From contig CAZZCN010000037.1 in assembly GCA_964652975.1 (NCBI GenBank), positions 1 to 28,556 of the forward strand: a stretch of 28,556 nucleotides of DNA, in the 5' to 3' direction. This document shows positions 17,014 through 25,472 of the stretch, one piece after another; the first letter of the stretch is position 1; each line of letters opens with the position of its first letter. The notes under the pieces are model-generated. The model was not told where the DNA came from. It saw only the letters and a program-made list of their open reading frames with translations, and ran no database searches. Origin of the DNA: CAZZCN01 sp964652975 (GTDB taxonomy: Bacteria; Bacillota; Clostridia; Saccharofermentanales; UBA5734). A program made the position numbers and the translations under genes.

Positions 17014-17045
17014 AACCCTTGAAGTCATTGACTTTGAGGGTTTTT
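17014..17045 (+). terminator. Terminator after left tRNA fragment
   Basis: AACCCT-tg-AAGTCA pairs with TGACTT-tg-AGGGTT, followed by a T run. This is the usual layout of a tRNA terminator. Confidence 0.7.
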
Positions 17046-17076
17046 GATTTCAAGGATAATTACTCAAAATATCGCT

Positions 17077-17100
17077 CAAGTGTCTTACTAGTGTCTTATT
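17077..17100 (+). promoter_or_regulatory. Candidate integrase arm-type sites, left end
   Basis: Two direct repeats, AAGTGTCTTAC and TAGTGTCTTAT, 68 bases inside the left att site. The same words occur as three direct and one inverted copy inside the right att site (27386-27438) and once at 18646. Their paired end location fits binding sites of the element's tyrosine integrase. Confidence 0.55.
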
Positions 17101-17623
17101 GTCGAAAAAACATATAAAAACAAGCCATTTCTTAACAAAAAACAAGTCATCAAAATGCTTGAATTTATCAAATAAAAAAGGCAAGACAATACTTAATATT
17201 TTGGAATTCTTATATTGAGTGTTAATAATAGGAAAACTATACGAAAATGAATTCGAGTGATGGGGGGGATACCCAAGTCCTCTTTGTTATATAGCGGGTA
17301 TAGTGTAAGATGCACCCACGCATATGTGATTTTTTGAAAAAATTTTAAAAATTTTCTAAAAAGGCAATCTATATACTCCATGAATAAATAAAAGAGCGGA
17401 ATACATTCAAGAGTGTACATGGGCTATGTGAGAAGTGTAAAGACCTGGCTTGAACCAGCCACATATTATATACTATTACTATATATATTATATACCATAT
17501 AATATAATAGATACTAAATACTAAAATAGGTATTAATAATCATAAATAACAAGATAGAACAAAACGATTTTTATTGGTATTTTACCTAGGGTGTGAAGAT
17601 GTACAGCACCTTATAGTAATAAA
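17101..17623. other. AT-rich noncoding left end of the integrated element
   Basis: No gene found. A GC-rich island (17262-17325, GGGGGGGATACCC and GCACCCACGC) is followed by very AT-rich sequence (17460-17560, TATATATTATATACC-like). Confidence 0.5.
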
Positions 17624-17652
17624 TTGTGTTAATAATTTACATTTTATATTAT
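17624..17652 (+). promoter_or_regulatory. Sigma-A-type promoter of membrane protein gene
   Basis: TTGTGT, 17 bases, TATTAT; 43 bases before the chosen ATG. Confidence 0.6.
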
Positions 17653-17695
17653 AATTGTTTGTAGTTATTAAGAATATGAAAATGAGGTGAGCCAA

Positions 17696-18502
17696 ATGAA
17701 TAATAGAAAAATAGACATAATGTCGATTAAGAAAAACATTTATAGGGAACGTACATTAAACTATCCTTTAAGCACCAAATGGATGCGTGTGTATATATTT
17801 ATCCTTTTTCCAATAGGTATATATGCTGATATAGCAATGTTTTTTGGGTTGACAGCACCTATGGCTATAGATGGCAAAACGGGAATATTAGGATTGCTGT
17901 TCCTCATATTTTGCTTGCAATTGATTTTTATCATAAGCACGTATAGAGACATGAAAGCATTACGAGAAAGTGGGTACATAAAAAATATTGTACTGCTTTT
18001 ATTAGTGACATCTTCACAGCCCATTAGTTTTGCAATTCGCTCTGAATTTTTTACAGGATTTATTGATTTGATATTTTTATCTCTTATTTGGTTTTTGCCA
18101 AATTACATCTATTTTAAAAAGAGAAAATCATTATTTTACCCATTACTTTATGAAAACATTAAAATTGAAAGAGAAAAAATTTTAATAGAAAGCTATAATC
18201 CAGAAACCCTAGAAAATATTAGCGATAAAAAGAAAAACAAGTTAAGAGAATTGGCTATTCAAAGAAATAGACTCCAAAAACATATAAGTAAGACGAGTCA
18301 AGCAACAAGGGATACTCAAGGCTGGACATATAAAGATCTTGAAAGAATGTGTGTTGAAGGTGAAATAACATCAAAAGAAAGGGACGAATATGTGGACACT
18401 TTATATAATTTAAACCAGGAAATTGATGAAGCAACAGAAATGATAAAAGTAACTGAGAATATAATTAAAAAGCTAGAGTCTGAAATTGAATCTATGGTAT
18501 AA
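17696..18502 (+). CDS. Polytopic membrane protein with C-terminal coiled coil
   Basis: A 268-residue protein of unknown function. The ATG at 17696 is preferred over GTG 17687 because AGGTGA lies 7 bases before it. Four hydrophobic segments (about residues 27-50, 61-83, 96-114 and 121-140) are followed by a cytoplasmic charged region with two helical stretches (RELAIQRNRLQKHI; then LYNLNQEIDEATEMIKVTEN to the end) that should form a coiled coil. It is a lone rightward gene with its own promoter, convergent with the leftward element operon, so it looks like cargo and not a core integration gene. Confidence 0.65.
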   Translation: MNNRKIDIMSIKKNIYRERTLNYPLSTKWMRVYIFILFPIGIYADIAMFFGLTAPMAIDGKTGILGLLFLIFCLQLIFIISTYRDMKALRESGYIKNIVLLLLVTSSQPISFAIRSEFFTGFIDLIFLSLIWFLPNYIYFKKRKSLFYPLLYENIKIEREKILIESYNPETLENISDKKKNKLRELAIQRNRLQKHISKTSQATRDTQGWTYKDLERMCVEGEITSKERDEYVDTLYNLNQEIDEATEMIKVTENIIKKLESEIESMV

Positions 18503-18665
18503 AAAGGCAGTGTGTAGATTTTTGTTTAAACCTCAGATATAACGATTAATATAAGGCTTACTATTTTAAATGTGTCAGCATACTACTTTTAATATCAAAC
18601 ACGTTCTAGACTAAATGGTAATTATCAATTTTTATTATGACATAGTGTCTTATTACCGAAAATAA
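18503..18665. other. Short noncoding gap with one arm-type word
   Basis: TAGTGTCTTATTACCGAAAA at 18645-18664 resembles TAGTGTCTTATTGTCGAAAA at 17090-17109, an extra copy of the putative integrase arm sequence. Nothing else is apparent. Confidence 0.4.
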
Positions 18666-18695
18666 CAAAAAAAGCCCTTATTCACGAGATAAAGA
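18666..18695 (-). terminator. Terminator of the leftward operon
   Basis: Read on the minus strand: CTTTAT, loop CTCGTGA, ATAAGG (one wobble), then GCTTTTTTTG. It lies about 20 bases beyond the stop of the last leftward gene. Confidence 0.6.
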
Positions 18696-18712
18696 CCTAT
18701 AAAGTAATGATA

Positions 18713-19042
18713 TTATATTACTTTGCTATCAGCATCTGAATTTTCCTTCTGTAATAAGGTCATTTTCATCTTATTTCGCATAGCAGCCATATGTTCCTTT
18801 TGCCGTTGCATTTGCTCTGGTGTTCTTATCGGTGGAATCCTAACAGAAACATATTTCTTAGGGATCGTGAAGGTCTTTGCTCCGTGTGATTCACTTTTAA
18901 CCTTGAAATTGTCAGGATGCAGGATACAACCCTTTTCTAATTTACGTCTTAGTGCAGAATTGTAAGTATATACTTCTGCGGTTTTTTCGAGTTCATTGAA
19001 TAGAATAATTGTTTCTTGTTCGTACTTGGTATATTTATACAT
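18713..19042 (-). CDS. Hypothetical small protein of mobile elements (YTKYEQET type)
   Basis: A 109-residue protein starting MYKYTKYEQETIILFNELE. The start at 19042 is chosen because CAGGAGGA precedes it on the minus strand; a longer frame to 19105 lacks this. The pattern (a TAEVYTYNSALRRKLEK helix, then SHGAKTFTIPKKYVSVRIP and a Met/Lys/Gln-rich tail) recalls a small protein family frequent in clostridial prophages and conjugative elements, with no function known to me. It is the last gene of the leftward operon, 19 bases after the preceding stop. Confidence 0.65.
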   Translation of the reverse strand: MYKYTKYEQETIILFNELEKTAEVYTYNSALRRKLEKGCILHPDNFKVKSESHGAKTFTIPKKYVSVRIPPIRTPEQMQRQKEHMAAMRNKMKMTLLQKENSDADSKVI

Positions 19043-19061
19043 TGGTTTGTCCTCCTGAAAT

Positions 19062-19421
19062 CTAGTAAGATGTTTCATAAAATCTGTTGGCTCGGATATC
19101 ACCACTCATGAAATGGCTAATACTGTAATCACAATCAGTGTATTGTGTTCTAAAATACCTGTCGATTAAAATCTCATAAGTTTCAACATCAAGCTCAAAA
19201 AAACCTTGTCTCCCTGAATGTTCGCAATATTCCAATTTTTCTATAATGCTTTTTATGGTAGCAAGTTTAATATTCTTGTGTGGTTTACCAAAAGTTTTTT
19301 TGAATGTATTGAAGTAGTAATTGAAAATATATTCAACATCGTCATAACTCATGTTGATACTGTCACCAACGTCATGGTAAGCCTTTATAAGCAACAGCTT
19401 GAAATATTCAAAACTAAACAT
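19062..19421 (-). CDS. Hypothetical protein of the leftward operon
   Basis: A 119-residue, mainly helical soluble protein (MFSFEYFKLLLIKAYHDVG start) with a GGTGAG ribosome site. Its start overlaps the 3' end of the DUF6291 gene by 8 bases, indicating translational coupling in one operon. No family recognised. In comparable elements this position holds replication or regulation accessory genes. Confidence 0.55.
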   Translation of the reverse strand: MFSFEYFKLLLIKAYHDVGDSINMSYDDVEYIFNYYFNTFKKTFGKPHKNIKLATIKSIIEKLEYCEHSGRQGFFELDVETYEILIDRYFRTQYTDCDYSISHFMSGDIRANRFYETSY

Positions 19422-19798
19422 AACTTCTCACCAAGGCAGTAAAAGGCATCACTTGAAAACTTCCATATATACCTTTATAAGAAACAATCCCGATGACAGA
19501 AACAATGACATTAGCATTGACAGTTACAGTATCATTAACATTTACATTTACATTTACAGCTTCGTTTGCTTTGTTTTGCTTCAAGATTAAAGCATTTGCT
19601 TCATTTGCTTCATTCTGCTTCATTTTGAACTCTTCTGGATTCACCACTCGCTATTCCCCCTAATCTTCCTGCTTCCGTTTTCTTTGCCTTTACATCTATC
19701 CATTTTAAAAAATCCCTGTCGAGAGTGCGTTTAATAAAAGTAAATGCCATCCCGATTTCACCCTTAAGAGCAGGGTTTTCCCTTGTCCTGTTATAAGC
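19414..19798 (-). pseudogene. C-terminal part of DUF6291 gene, split by IS21 and frameshifted
   Basis: Minus-strand translation from the insertion point reads AYNRTRENPALKGEIGMAF, then FIKRTLDRDFLKW and KTEAGRLGGIASGESRR, the DUF6291 pattern of phage and element replication-associated proteins. The frame then ends (QNEAE stop, near 19610), while the continuation KQNEANEANALILKQNKANEA lies in another frame; one indel near 19610-19650 explains it. A (VN)n low-complexity stretch (ACATTT repeats, 19535-19560) follows. The N-terminal half lies beyond the IS, at 22764-22884. Confidence 0.75.
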
Positions 19799-19951
19799 TG
19801 TTTATTGTAAGATAGAAATACCAAATATTGCAAAACGAAAATCCATAAAGTTGCAAGTGGAAATTCCATAGTATTGCAAAAGATCCATTGCAGACATCAG
19901 CCCCAGCCGTTATCCTTGTTTCTGACGAAAGAAAGCAAGGAGGAAAGGAAA

Positions 19952-21484
19952 ATGCTAACAATGGATCGAATACATAATATCAGAAATCGCTATTTCGTAA
20001 AAGGGGAAAACATTTCACAAATCGCAGAAGCACTGCAATTGGACTGGAAGACAGTACAAAAGTACATTGACAAGACAGACTTCAATGCACCGGCACCTAA
20101 ATCGTCAACGGGTGGGAGAGTGTGTCCAAAACTGGATCCTTTCAAGTCAATCATCGACGAGTGGCTAAAAGAAGACAAGAAAGCACCGCGAAAGCAGCGA
20201 CATACCGCTTTGAGGGTTTACAACCGCCTTCGTGAGCAGTACAAGGAAGCCTTCCAATGCTCTTACCGAACTGTCGCAATCTACTACGCTGTAAAGCACA
20301 AGGAATTGTTCAGCGGAGCCAATGACGGTTTCCTGCCGCTGGTGCACCGCCCGGGAGAGGCACAGGTAGACTTTGGGACTGCTGAGTTTTATGAGAACGG
20401 CAGGAAATGCACGGGTAAATACCTTGAATTGTCATTCCCATACAGCAATAAAGGATATCTCCAACTTTTTTATGGTGAAAACATGGAATGCCTACTTGAA
20501 GGACTTGACGCAATATTCCGCCACATAGGATTTGTTCCGGAAGAGATATGGTTTGACAACACAAAGACAATAGTCACCAATATTATCCGGGGCGGAGGAC
20601 GCGACCTGACTGAAAGGTTTGTACGTTTCCGTGAACACTACGGTTTTCAGGCGGTATTTATGAACCCTGGGGAAGGTCATGAAAAAGGCAATGTCGAGAA
20701 CAAGGTGGGCTACCAGAGAAGAAACTTCATGGTTCCGGTACCCAGATTCATATTGATTGAAGATTATAACCGTCTACTGTTAGAACTGTGCGAGGGTGAT
20801 GCCGACAGGGAACATTACAGGCATAATGCAACGATAGAAGAGCTGTTTGCGCAGGATCTGAAACACTGCCGTCCACTGCCCGCAATCTTGTTTGACTTAA
20901 GTGGTAAAGGAACAGCTACAGCAAATAACTGGGGCAGATTCAATCTTTACAAGGGCCTACATGAGTACTCTGCCTCACCAAAATATGCAAACGCGAAAGT
21001 GCACTTAAAATTCACATCATCCCTCGTCATAGTACAAGATGACAATTTTCGTGAGATTGTAAGGCACCGTCGCATGTATGGGGAAACGAAGCAACAGAGC
21101 ATGGAGTGGCTTCCATATTTGAAACACTTATCCATGAGGCCAAGAGCGTTAAAGTACACCGGTATTTATGAGATGATGCCAACGACGTTACAAGAGTTCC
21201 TGGGCAGATGCTCAAATTCGGAAGTAGGAAAGGTGCTCAAAGTCCTTTCTGAACTTACGGACAGAACCGGTTTCACAAGCGCACTGAACACTGTTGATCA
21301 GGCTCTTGCCTATGGAGCGGTCGATGCTGAAAGCCTCAAGAATCTTTACCGGCGCTTATACTCCGACTTGCCTGAACTGCCATCGATGGCGTTGGGATCT
21401 GATCTGCCAAAACTAATACAGATGAGCGACAACCTTGCAGTCTATGACATTTTTCTGAAGAAAGGAGTTGGTGCAAATGCTTAA
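19952..21484 (+). CDS. istA: IS21 transposase
   Basis: A 510-residue transposase. The start at 19952 is chosen for the AAGGAGG at 19937-19943. N-terminal helix-turn-helix (ISQIAEALQLDWKTVQKYI, about 20-40), then the integrase core with catalytic D140 (QVDFG), D202 (WFDNTKT) and E249 (GNVENKV). The C-terminal Mu-type domain carries YSASPKYANAKV. It cuts and joins the IS ends as the partner of IstB. The frame overlaps the istB start by 8 bases, the normal IS21 arrangement. It is intact, so the IS may be active. Confidence 0.95.
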   Translation: MLTMDRIHNIRNRYFVKGENISQIAEALQLDWKTVQKYIDKTDFNAPAPKSSTGGRVCPKLDPFKSIIDEWLKEDKKAPRKQRHTALRVYNRLREQYKEAFQCSYRTVAIYYAVKHKELFSGANDGFLPLVHRPGEAQVDFGTAEFYENGRKCTGKYLELSFPYSNKGYLQLFYGENMECLLEGLDAIFRHIGFVPEEIWFDNTKTIVTNIIRGGGRDLTERFVRFREHYGFQAVFMNPGEGHEKGNVENKVGYQRRNFMVPVPRFILIEDYNRLLLELCEGDADREHYRHNATIEELFAQDLKHCRPLPAILFDLSGKGTATANNWGRFNLYKGLHEYSASPKYANAKVHLKFTSSLVIVQDDNFREIVRHRRMYGETKQQSMEWLPYLKHLSMRPRALKYTGIYEMMPTTLQEFLGRCSNSEVGKVLKVLSELTDRTGFTSALNTVDQALAYGAVDAESLKNLYRRLYSDLPELPSMALGSDLPKLIQMSDNLAVYDIFLKKGVGANA

Positions 21485-22244
21485 CGAAGAAATCAGCAGC
21501 TGCTGCAGACAGCTTCGACTCAGCCGGAATCTTGCAGAAATGGCACAGGTGACAAATGCGGATTCAAACCAGGAGTACCTGCATAAATTGCTTTCAACAG
21601 AAATGAAGAACCGCGAACTCGGGCGATCAGGCAAATTAATTAGCGCCGCAGGATTCTATGGTGTCAGAACTTTTGACGCGTTCCGCTTTGACGAAGTTAC
21701 CCTTCCGAGCGAACTGACCGTGGAAAAGCTAAAATCACTGGACTTTATAAGCGAAAAGAAAAACATCATCATGTATGGCCGTACCGGAACAGGAAAGACA
21801 ATGCTTTCAACCGCACTTGGAGTGCTTGCCTGCCAGAGAGGCATCCCCGTCAAATTCTACCGCACAGCTGCCTTGGTCAACAAGCTTTCAGAGGCCAAAA
21901 AATCCGGAACATTAGGAATCCTGTTAAAAAAGCTGGACAAGGCCTCCGCCATTATTTTAGATGAGTGGGGCTACGTTCCATACGACAGAACCGGTGCTCA
22001 GCTACTTTTCGACTATCTCTCGGAGATTCATGAGCGAAAATCCATTATTCTTAATACAAATCTGGAGTTTTCAAGATGGGTGAACGTTCTTTACGATGAA
22101 CAAATGACAGCAGCACTCGTGGGGAGACTGACACACCATTGTCACCTGCTGCTGTTTTCGGGTGAGAACAACCGTCTACGCGAATCCAGCATCAATGAAC
22201 TATATAGTACCATAGCCATTCAAAACAACCGGGAGGAACAATAA
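21477..22244 (+). CDS. istB: IS21 helper ATPase
   Basis: A 255-residue AAA+ ATPase of the IstB/DnaC type. Start at 21477 with AAAGGAG before it. Walker A is GRTGTGKT (Lys107) and Walker B is AIILDEWGYV. It remodels target DNA for IstA. Length and motifs are normal and it is translationally coupled to istA. Confidence 0.95.
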   Translation: MLNEEISSCCRQLRLSRNLAEMAQVTNADSNQEYLHKLLSTEMKNRELGRSGKLISAAGFYGVRTFDAFRFDEVTLPSELTVEKLKSLDFISEKKNIIMYGRTGTGKTMLSTALGVLACQRGIPVKFYRTAALVNKLSEAKKSGTLGILLKKLDKASAIILDEWGYVPYDRTGAQLLFDYLSEIHERKSIILNTNLEFSRWVNVLYDEQMTAALVGRLTHHCHLLLFSGENNRLRESSINELYSTIAIQNNREEQ

Positions 22245-22245
22245 T

Positions 22246-22620
22246 ATGATAGTCAACAGAGCGATAATCCAAGAAATTGAAGAAAACCGCAGAAAATTTA
22301 TTCCGGAAGACTTAAAAAAATACCTGATTTTCACTTATTCCAAAGAACCATTTGATAAAGTATATAGTGAACAAGACCTCTACAATAATATTAACAGGGA
22401 TTTAGACGATTATAAGTCAGGCAAGCTGGATATCTTGCCTAAAAGTCTGGCAGACCGTCGAAAGGTTGAGATAGAAGAACTAAAACATCTATACTATGAA
22501 AAATGCCATGAGATACGAGGTTTGTCGCAATATGTGGATGATTTGGAACAAATACTATTAGAACACAATATTGAATCCGATAAAATGAAGGAAAATAGGA
22601 TTGCTCTAATATCTATATAA
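22246..22620 (+). CDS. Small accessory protein inside the IS21 element
   Basis: A 124-residue, charged helical protein (RRKFIPEDLKKYLIFTYSKE; C-terminal heptad-like DLEQILLEHNIESDKM). It starts 1 base after the istB stop with GGAGG, inside the IS ends, so it travels with the element. Most IS21 members have only two genes. Function unknown; a regulatory or accessory role in transposition is a guess. Confidence 0.65.
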   Translation: MIVNRAIIQEIEENRRKFIPEDLKKYLIFTYSKEPFDKVYSEQDLYNNINRDLDDYKSGKLDILPKSLADRRKVEIEELKHLYYEKCHEIRGLSQYVDDLEQILLEHNIESDKMKENRIALISI

Positions 22621-22639
22621 AAACAACAGATTGACTGCA

Positions 22640-22684
22640 ATGTCTGGGTTTTCAAGCACATATTAACCTTGAAAACTCAGGGTT
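22640..22684 (+). terminator. Hairpin after IS21 genes
   Basis: CTGGGTTTTCAAG pairs (one bulge) with CTTGAAAACTCAG around an AT-rich loop, 22 bases after the last IS gene. No long T run follows, so terminator activity is uncertain. Confidence 0.4.
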
Positions 22685-22763
22685 GCAATATTCAGGAAAT
22701 TCCAGTTGCAAAACTATGGAAAAATAACTTGCAATTTTTGGGAAAAAGTACTTGCAAAAAACA

Positions 22764-22884
22764 TATAAGCGAATATTGCAGCAATAAGTTTCCCTTTGTC
22801 TTCATCACTTAAAACACTAAAACTAGCTTCATAGTCAGCATACAATACGAATGAATTTTTATCATTTGTCTTTGGATTTCCCAT
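22764..22884 (-). pseudogene. N-terminal part of the DUF6291 gene
   Basis: On the minus strand, ATG at 22884 (GAAGGG upstream) gives MGNPKTNDKNSFVLYADYEA, then FSVLSDEDKGKLIAAIFAY up to the IS. Removing the IS and one TATAAGC copy joins this in frame (IFAY-NRTREN) to the part at 19798, reconstructing a DUF6291 protein. It lies downstream of the excisionase-like gene in the same direction, so it was part of that operon; the IS also separates the two genes at 19421 and 19042 from their promoter. Confidence 0.8.
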
Positions 22885-22941
22885 ATAATTTAATACCCTT
22901 CTCTCTGTAAGTCTTTCACTATTTATGCCTTAATAAATTTG

Positions 22942-23181
22942 CTATCTAATTTTTTCAGGTAATCTTCGTATTCCAGAATTTTGAACCTGTTGCACCTCAT
23001 TGCTTCCTTGGAGGAATGCTTCTAAAACTGACATGTTAACAAGATACTTTTTGCCGATAGTAACACTTGGGATTTTTCCAGTAATAACCAATTGTCGAAT
23101 TGCATTTTTCGTGATGCAAGTATCTGCATCTTTAGCTAATAGTTCATCATACGCCGAGTTTATCGTTCTCATCTGAGTCAT
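22942..23181 (-). CDS. Excisionase-like helix-turn-helix protein
   Basis: A 79-residue protein with an excisionase/MerR-type winged helix: ITKNAIRQLVITGKIPSVTIGKKYLVNMSVLEAFLQG. In such elements this protein guides the integrase toward excision. Start at 23181 with AAGGAGGAG before it. It is second in the leftward operon, 2 bases after the preceding stop, under the early promoter opposite the repressor. Confidence 0.8.
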   Translation of the reverse strand: MTQMRTINSAYDELLAKDADTCITKNAIRQLVITGKIPSVTIGKKYLVNMSVLEAFLQGSNEVQQVQNSGIRRLPEKIR

Positions 23182-23183
23182 GA

Positions 23184-23354
23184 TTATTCTCCTCCTTTAC
23201 TTTTTGAGTTCAATTCGCATTTAAGTTTTTGAGTTACTCTCTTTTCCCAGAATCTTGCATTATGCTTTTTTACCTTGTCACGATTCTCAGAACGCCATTT
23301 TTTGAAATAGGCTCTGCGTTCTTCATTGATTAATTCGTCAATTGATTTAGTCAT
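23184..23354 (-). CDS. Small basic protein of 56 residues
   Basis: Minus-strand ATG at 23354 with GAGGTGA before it. The product starts MTKSIDELINEERRAYFKKW and continues RSENRDKVKKHNARFWEKR; very basic and helical. Short proteins with the (W)RAxNRDKVKxxNxxYWxK pattern are common next to excisionase genes of Tn916-like and phage-like elements; function unknown. Its stop lies 2 bases before the excisionase ATG, and the excisionase ribosome site is inside its last codons, so the two are coupled. Confidence 0.7.
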   Translation of the reverse strand: MTKSIDELINEERRAYFKKWRSENRDKVKKHNARFWEKRVTQKLKCELNSKSKGGE

Positions 23355-23385
23355 ATTAGTCACCTCATTTCATTTTTATTTTCGC

Positions 23386-23460
23386 TTGTAAATTATGTTA
23401 CACCGTGATATTATAGTAACAGAAAGAGAAAATCAATAGAAAACATTACTTTCAAAGTAA
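23386..23460. promoter_or_regulatory. Overlapping opposed promoters with operator palindromes
   Basis: Rightward promoter: TTGTAA (23386-23391), 17 bases, TATTAT (23409-23414), toward the repressor gene. Leftward: TATAAT on the minus strand (23415-23410) with TTGATT upstream (23436-23431, 15-base spacing), toward the small protein and excisionase. The two -10 boxes overlap. Palindrome TTACTTT-C-AAAGTAA (23446-23460) and repeated ATAGTAAC words (23413 and 23461) are likely operators. This resembles a lysogeny-type switch. Confidence 0.6.
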
Positions 23461-23494
23461 ATAGTAACGAAAAAAGAACATGGGAGGTAGTTAA

Positions 23495-24133
23495 ATGACA
23501 GTTAGTAACACGATTGGGGATAGAATAAGGAAGTTGAGAGAAAAAAGAAATGAAACTCAAGCTGAGTTAGCGAGTGAATTGCATGTAAAAAGGGAGACAG
23601 TTAACCAATGGGAGAACGGCACAAGGGATATAAAAACTCAGTATACAATATCTCTTGCAAATCACTTTGAAACTACTTGTGACTATTTGCTTGGAGTATC
23701 TCCGAACCAAACAAATAATGCCGATATACTTAATATATGTGAAAGAACTGGATTGTCTGAAGGAGCGTATAATGCGATATTGAAAATAAACTCCGAAACA
23801 CACCCATTTCCTTCAGATAAACCTATTAAACGTCTTGACTATGTTTTTGACGAATTAGTGCAAAATGAATTATTTTATCAGCTTCTAAATCAAATAGAAT
23901 TTATCACTTCACAGTTTGATATTTATATCTATTCTTATGATTTGGAAAATGGTCTTCACATGGAGACTTACGATGTTACTACTGAGGCAACCCTATATAG
24001 ACTGCAAAAATCAATTGATACCATGGCAATTGAAATAGCTCGAAAAATAAATGAAGAGAGAAAAGACTTAATAGAAATGATTAGAAATGAAGATTCTAAA
24101 TATATAGAACGTTATATGATTGAGAAAGGATAA
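23495..24133 (+). CDS. XRE-family repressor
   Basis: A 212-residue regulator with an N-terminal Cro/CI helix-turn-helix (residues about 6-66: IGDRIRKLREKRNETQAELA, HVKRETVNQWENGTR, FETTCDYLLGV). The C-terminal part is helical, without the Ser-Lys protease motif I would expect of a CI/LexA-type autoprotease. GGGAGG precedes the ATG. It lies divergent to the excisionase operon and 5 bases before the integrase gene, so it probably represses the leftward operon and keeps the element integrated. Confidence 0.85.
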   Translation: MTVSNTIGDRIRKLREKRNETQAELASELHVKRETVNQWENGTRDIKTQYTISLANHFETTCDYLLGVSPNQTNNADILNICERTGLSEGAYNAILKINSETHPFPSDKPIKRLDYVFDELVQNELFYQLLNQIEFITSQFDIYIYSYDLENGLHMETYDVTTEATLYRLQKSIDTMAIEIARKINEERKDLIEMIRNEDSKYIERYMIEKG

Positions 24134-24138
24134 TAATT

Positions 24139-25386
24139 ATGCGTAATGTAACAAAGAAAGTCAGTAAAGACGGAACAGTAAGCTATCTTATAAGGGCATC
24201 TGCAGGTTATAACATGGAAGGTAAACAAATAAAAAAATCAATGATTTACAAGCCATCTGCAAACATGACTGAGAGGCAAATCGAAAAAGAGCTTGAAAAG
24301 AAAGTAGTAGAATTTGAAACGAAAATCAAACAGGGTTTTATTATTGATGAACGTATTAAGTTTGCTGAATATGCAGAATTGTTCATGGAAGTGAAAGAAA
24401 TGTCACCGAAATGCAGAGAGAGATATATTGACTTGTTAAAGAAAATCAATAAAGCTATAGGGCATATTCGCCTTGATAAATTAACCCCTATGCACTTACA
24501 GGAGTTCTATAAGGACTTAAGAAAAGTTATAAGCAAGAGAACGAAAGAGCCTTTGACAGATAAAACGATACTACACCATCATAGGCTTGTAAGCTCGATA
24601 TTAGCTCAGGCAACCAAAGAGCAAATGATACCTCGCAATATAGCATCAAGAAGTTATATGGATGCTCCAAAGGTCTTGAGAAAAGAGCCTAAATTCCTTG
24701 ATGATATACAAGCTCAAAACGTTGTATCACTGTTGCTTCAAGAAGAAGATATTAGGGTAAAAACAAGCATATTGTTATTGATATACACTGGTATGAGGCG
24801 AGGTGAGTTGTGCGGCTTAGAATGGTCGGACATTGATACCAATAACAATGTTATTCAAATTCGCAGGGCTTCTCAATACATAAGCAAACAAGGGCTTATA
24901 ACTAAAGAGCCAAAGAACAACAGTAGCAAAAGAGCTTTAAAACTACCGCAGGAGGTTTTTAGAATACTTGCAGAGTATAGGCAGTGGCAGATGCAGGAAC
25001 GGTTAAAATCTGGCAGTGAATGGCACGGTAATATAGAAGTTCAGTTTATCAACGGAAATACCTTTGTGACAAAATCTATTAAAAATGATAGAATTTTCAC
25101 AACTGACGATGGTAATCAAATAAGCCCTGACACAATTAATTTCTGGCTTGAGAAATTCAGAGAAAAACATAACTTGCAGGAGTTTACGCCTCATTCATTA
25201 AGACACACGAATATCACTCTGCAAATAGCTTCTGGAGTGTCTCTTAGGACAATAGCTTCAAGGGCAGGACATAGCCAAACAAGTACTACCGCTAATATCT
25301 ACTCTCATGCCATACAAACAGCTGATGAGTTGGCTTCGCAGGTATTGGATGATATTTTAACACCTAAGACTTACAAAAATGCATAA
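24139..25386 (+). CDS. int: Tyrosine integrase, Tn916-like
   Basis: A 415-residue site-specific recombinase. It has an N-terminal arm-binding region (about 1-60), a SAM-like core-binding domain (about 65-165) and a catalytic domain with Arg220 (TGMRRGEL), His352/Arg355/His356 (HSLRH), His378 (AGHSQTST) and nucleophile Tyr388 (ANIYSHA). It should recombine the 47-bp tRNA-derived repeats at 16963 and 27534. It is co-transcribed with the repressor (5-base gap). All catalytic residues are present, so it looks functional. Confidence 0.93.
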   Translation: MRNVTKKVSKDGTVSYLIRASAGYNMEGKQIKKSMIYKPSANMTERQIEKELEKKVVEFETKIKQGFIIDERIKFAEYAELFMEVKEMSPKCRERYIDLLKKINKAIGHIRLDKLTPMHLQEFYKDLRKVISKRTKEPLTDKTILHHHRLVSSILAQATKEQMIPRNIASRSYMDAPKVLRKEPKFLDDIQAQNVVSLLLQEEDIRVKTSILLLIYTGMRRGELCGLEWSDIDTNNNVIQIRRASQYISKQGLITKEPKNNSSKRALKLPQEVFRILAEYRQWQMQERLKSGSEWHGNIEVQFINGNTFVTKSIKNDRIFTTDDGNQISPDTINFWLEKFREKHNLQEFTPHSLRHTNITLQIASGVSLRTIASRAGHSQTSTTANIYSHAIQTADELASQVLDDILTPKTYKNA

Positions 25387-25472
25387 TAAATGTGTTGTTA
25401 AGGATGTCACTCCGCTGGTATTTCTATATTCATATAAAATACTGTTAAATATATTTTTATGAAATATATTTA

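Larger units (their letters stand above)
19799..22763 (+). mobile_element. Complete IS21-family insertion sequence
   Basis: 2965 bases from TG to CA. The ends TGTTTATTGTAAG (left) and TGTTTTTTGCAAG (right, reverse complement) match, and both ends carry several internal TTGCAA repeats at about 22-bp spacing (19831-19880 and 22684-22757), the usual IS21 layout. A 7-bp target duplication, TATAAGC, flanks it (19792-19798 and 22764-22770). It encodes IstA, IstB and a third small protein, and interrupts a DUF6291 gene. Confidence 0.92.

Noticed and set aside
17262..17325. Possible mobilisation origin (TATAGTGTAAG near a GC-rich island)
   Set aside because: Only weak likeness to MOBV-type nick regions, no convincing hairpin and no relaxase gene in the element.
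19714..19724. CCTGTCGAGAG, similar to the tip junction
   Set aside because: It is ordinary DUF6291 coding sequence with no inverted arms; a chance match. The TGTCGAGA in istA (20692) is likewise coding.
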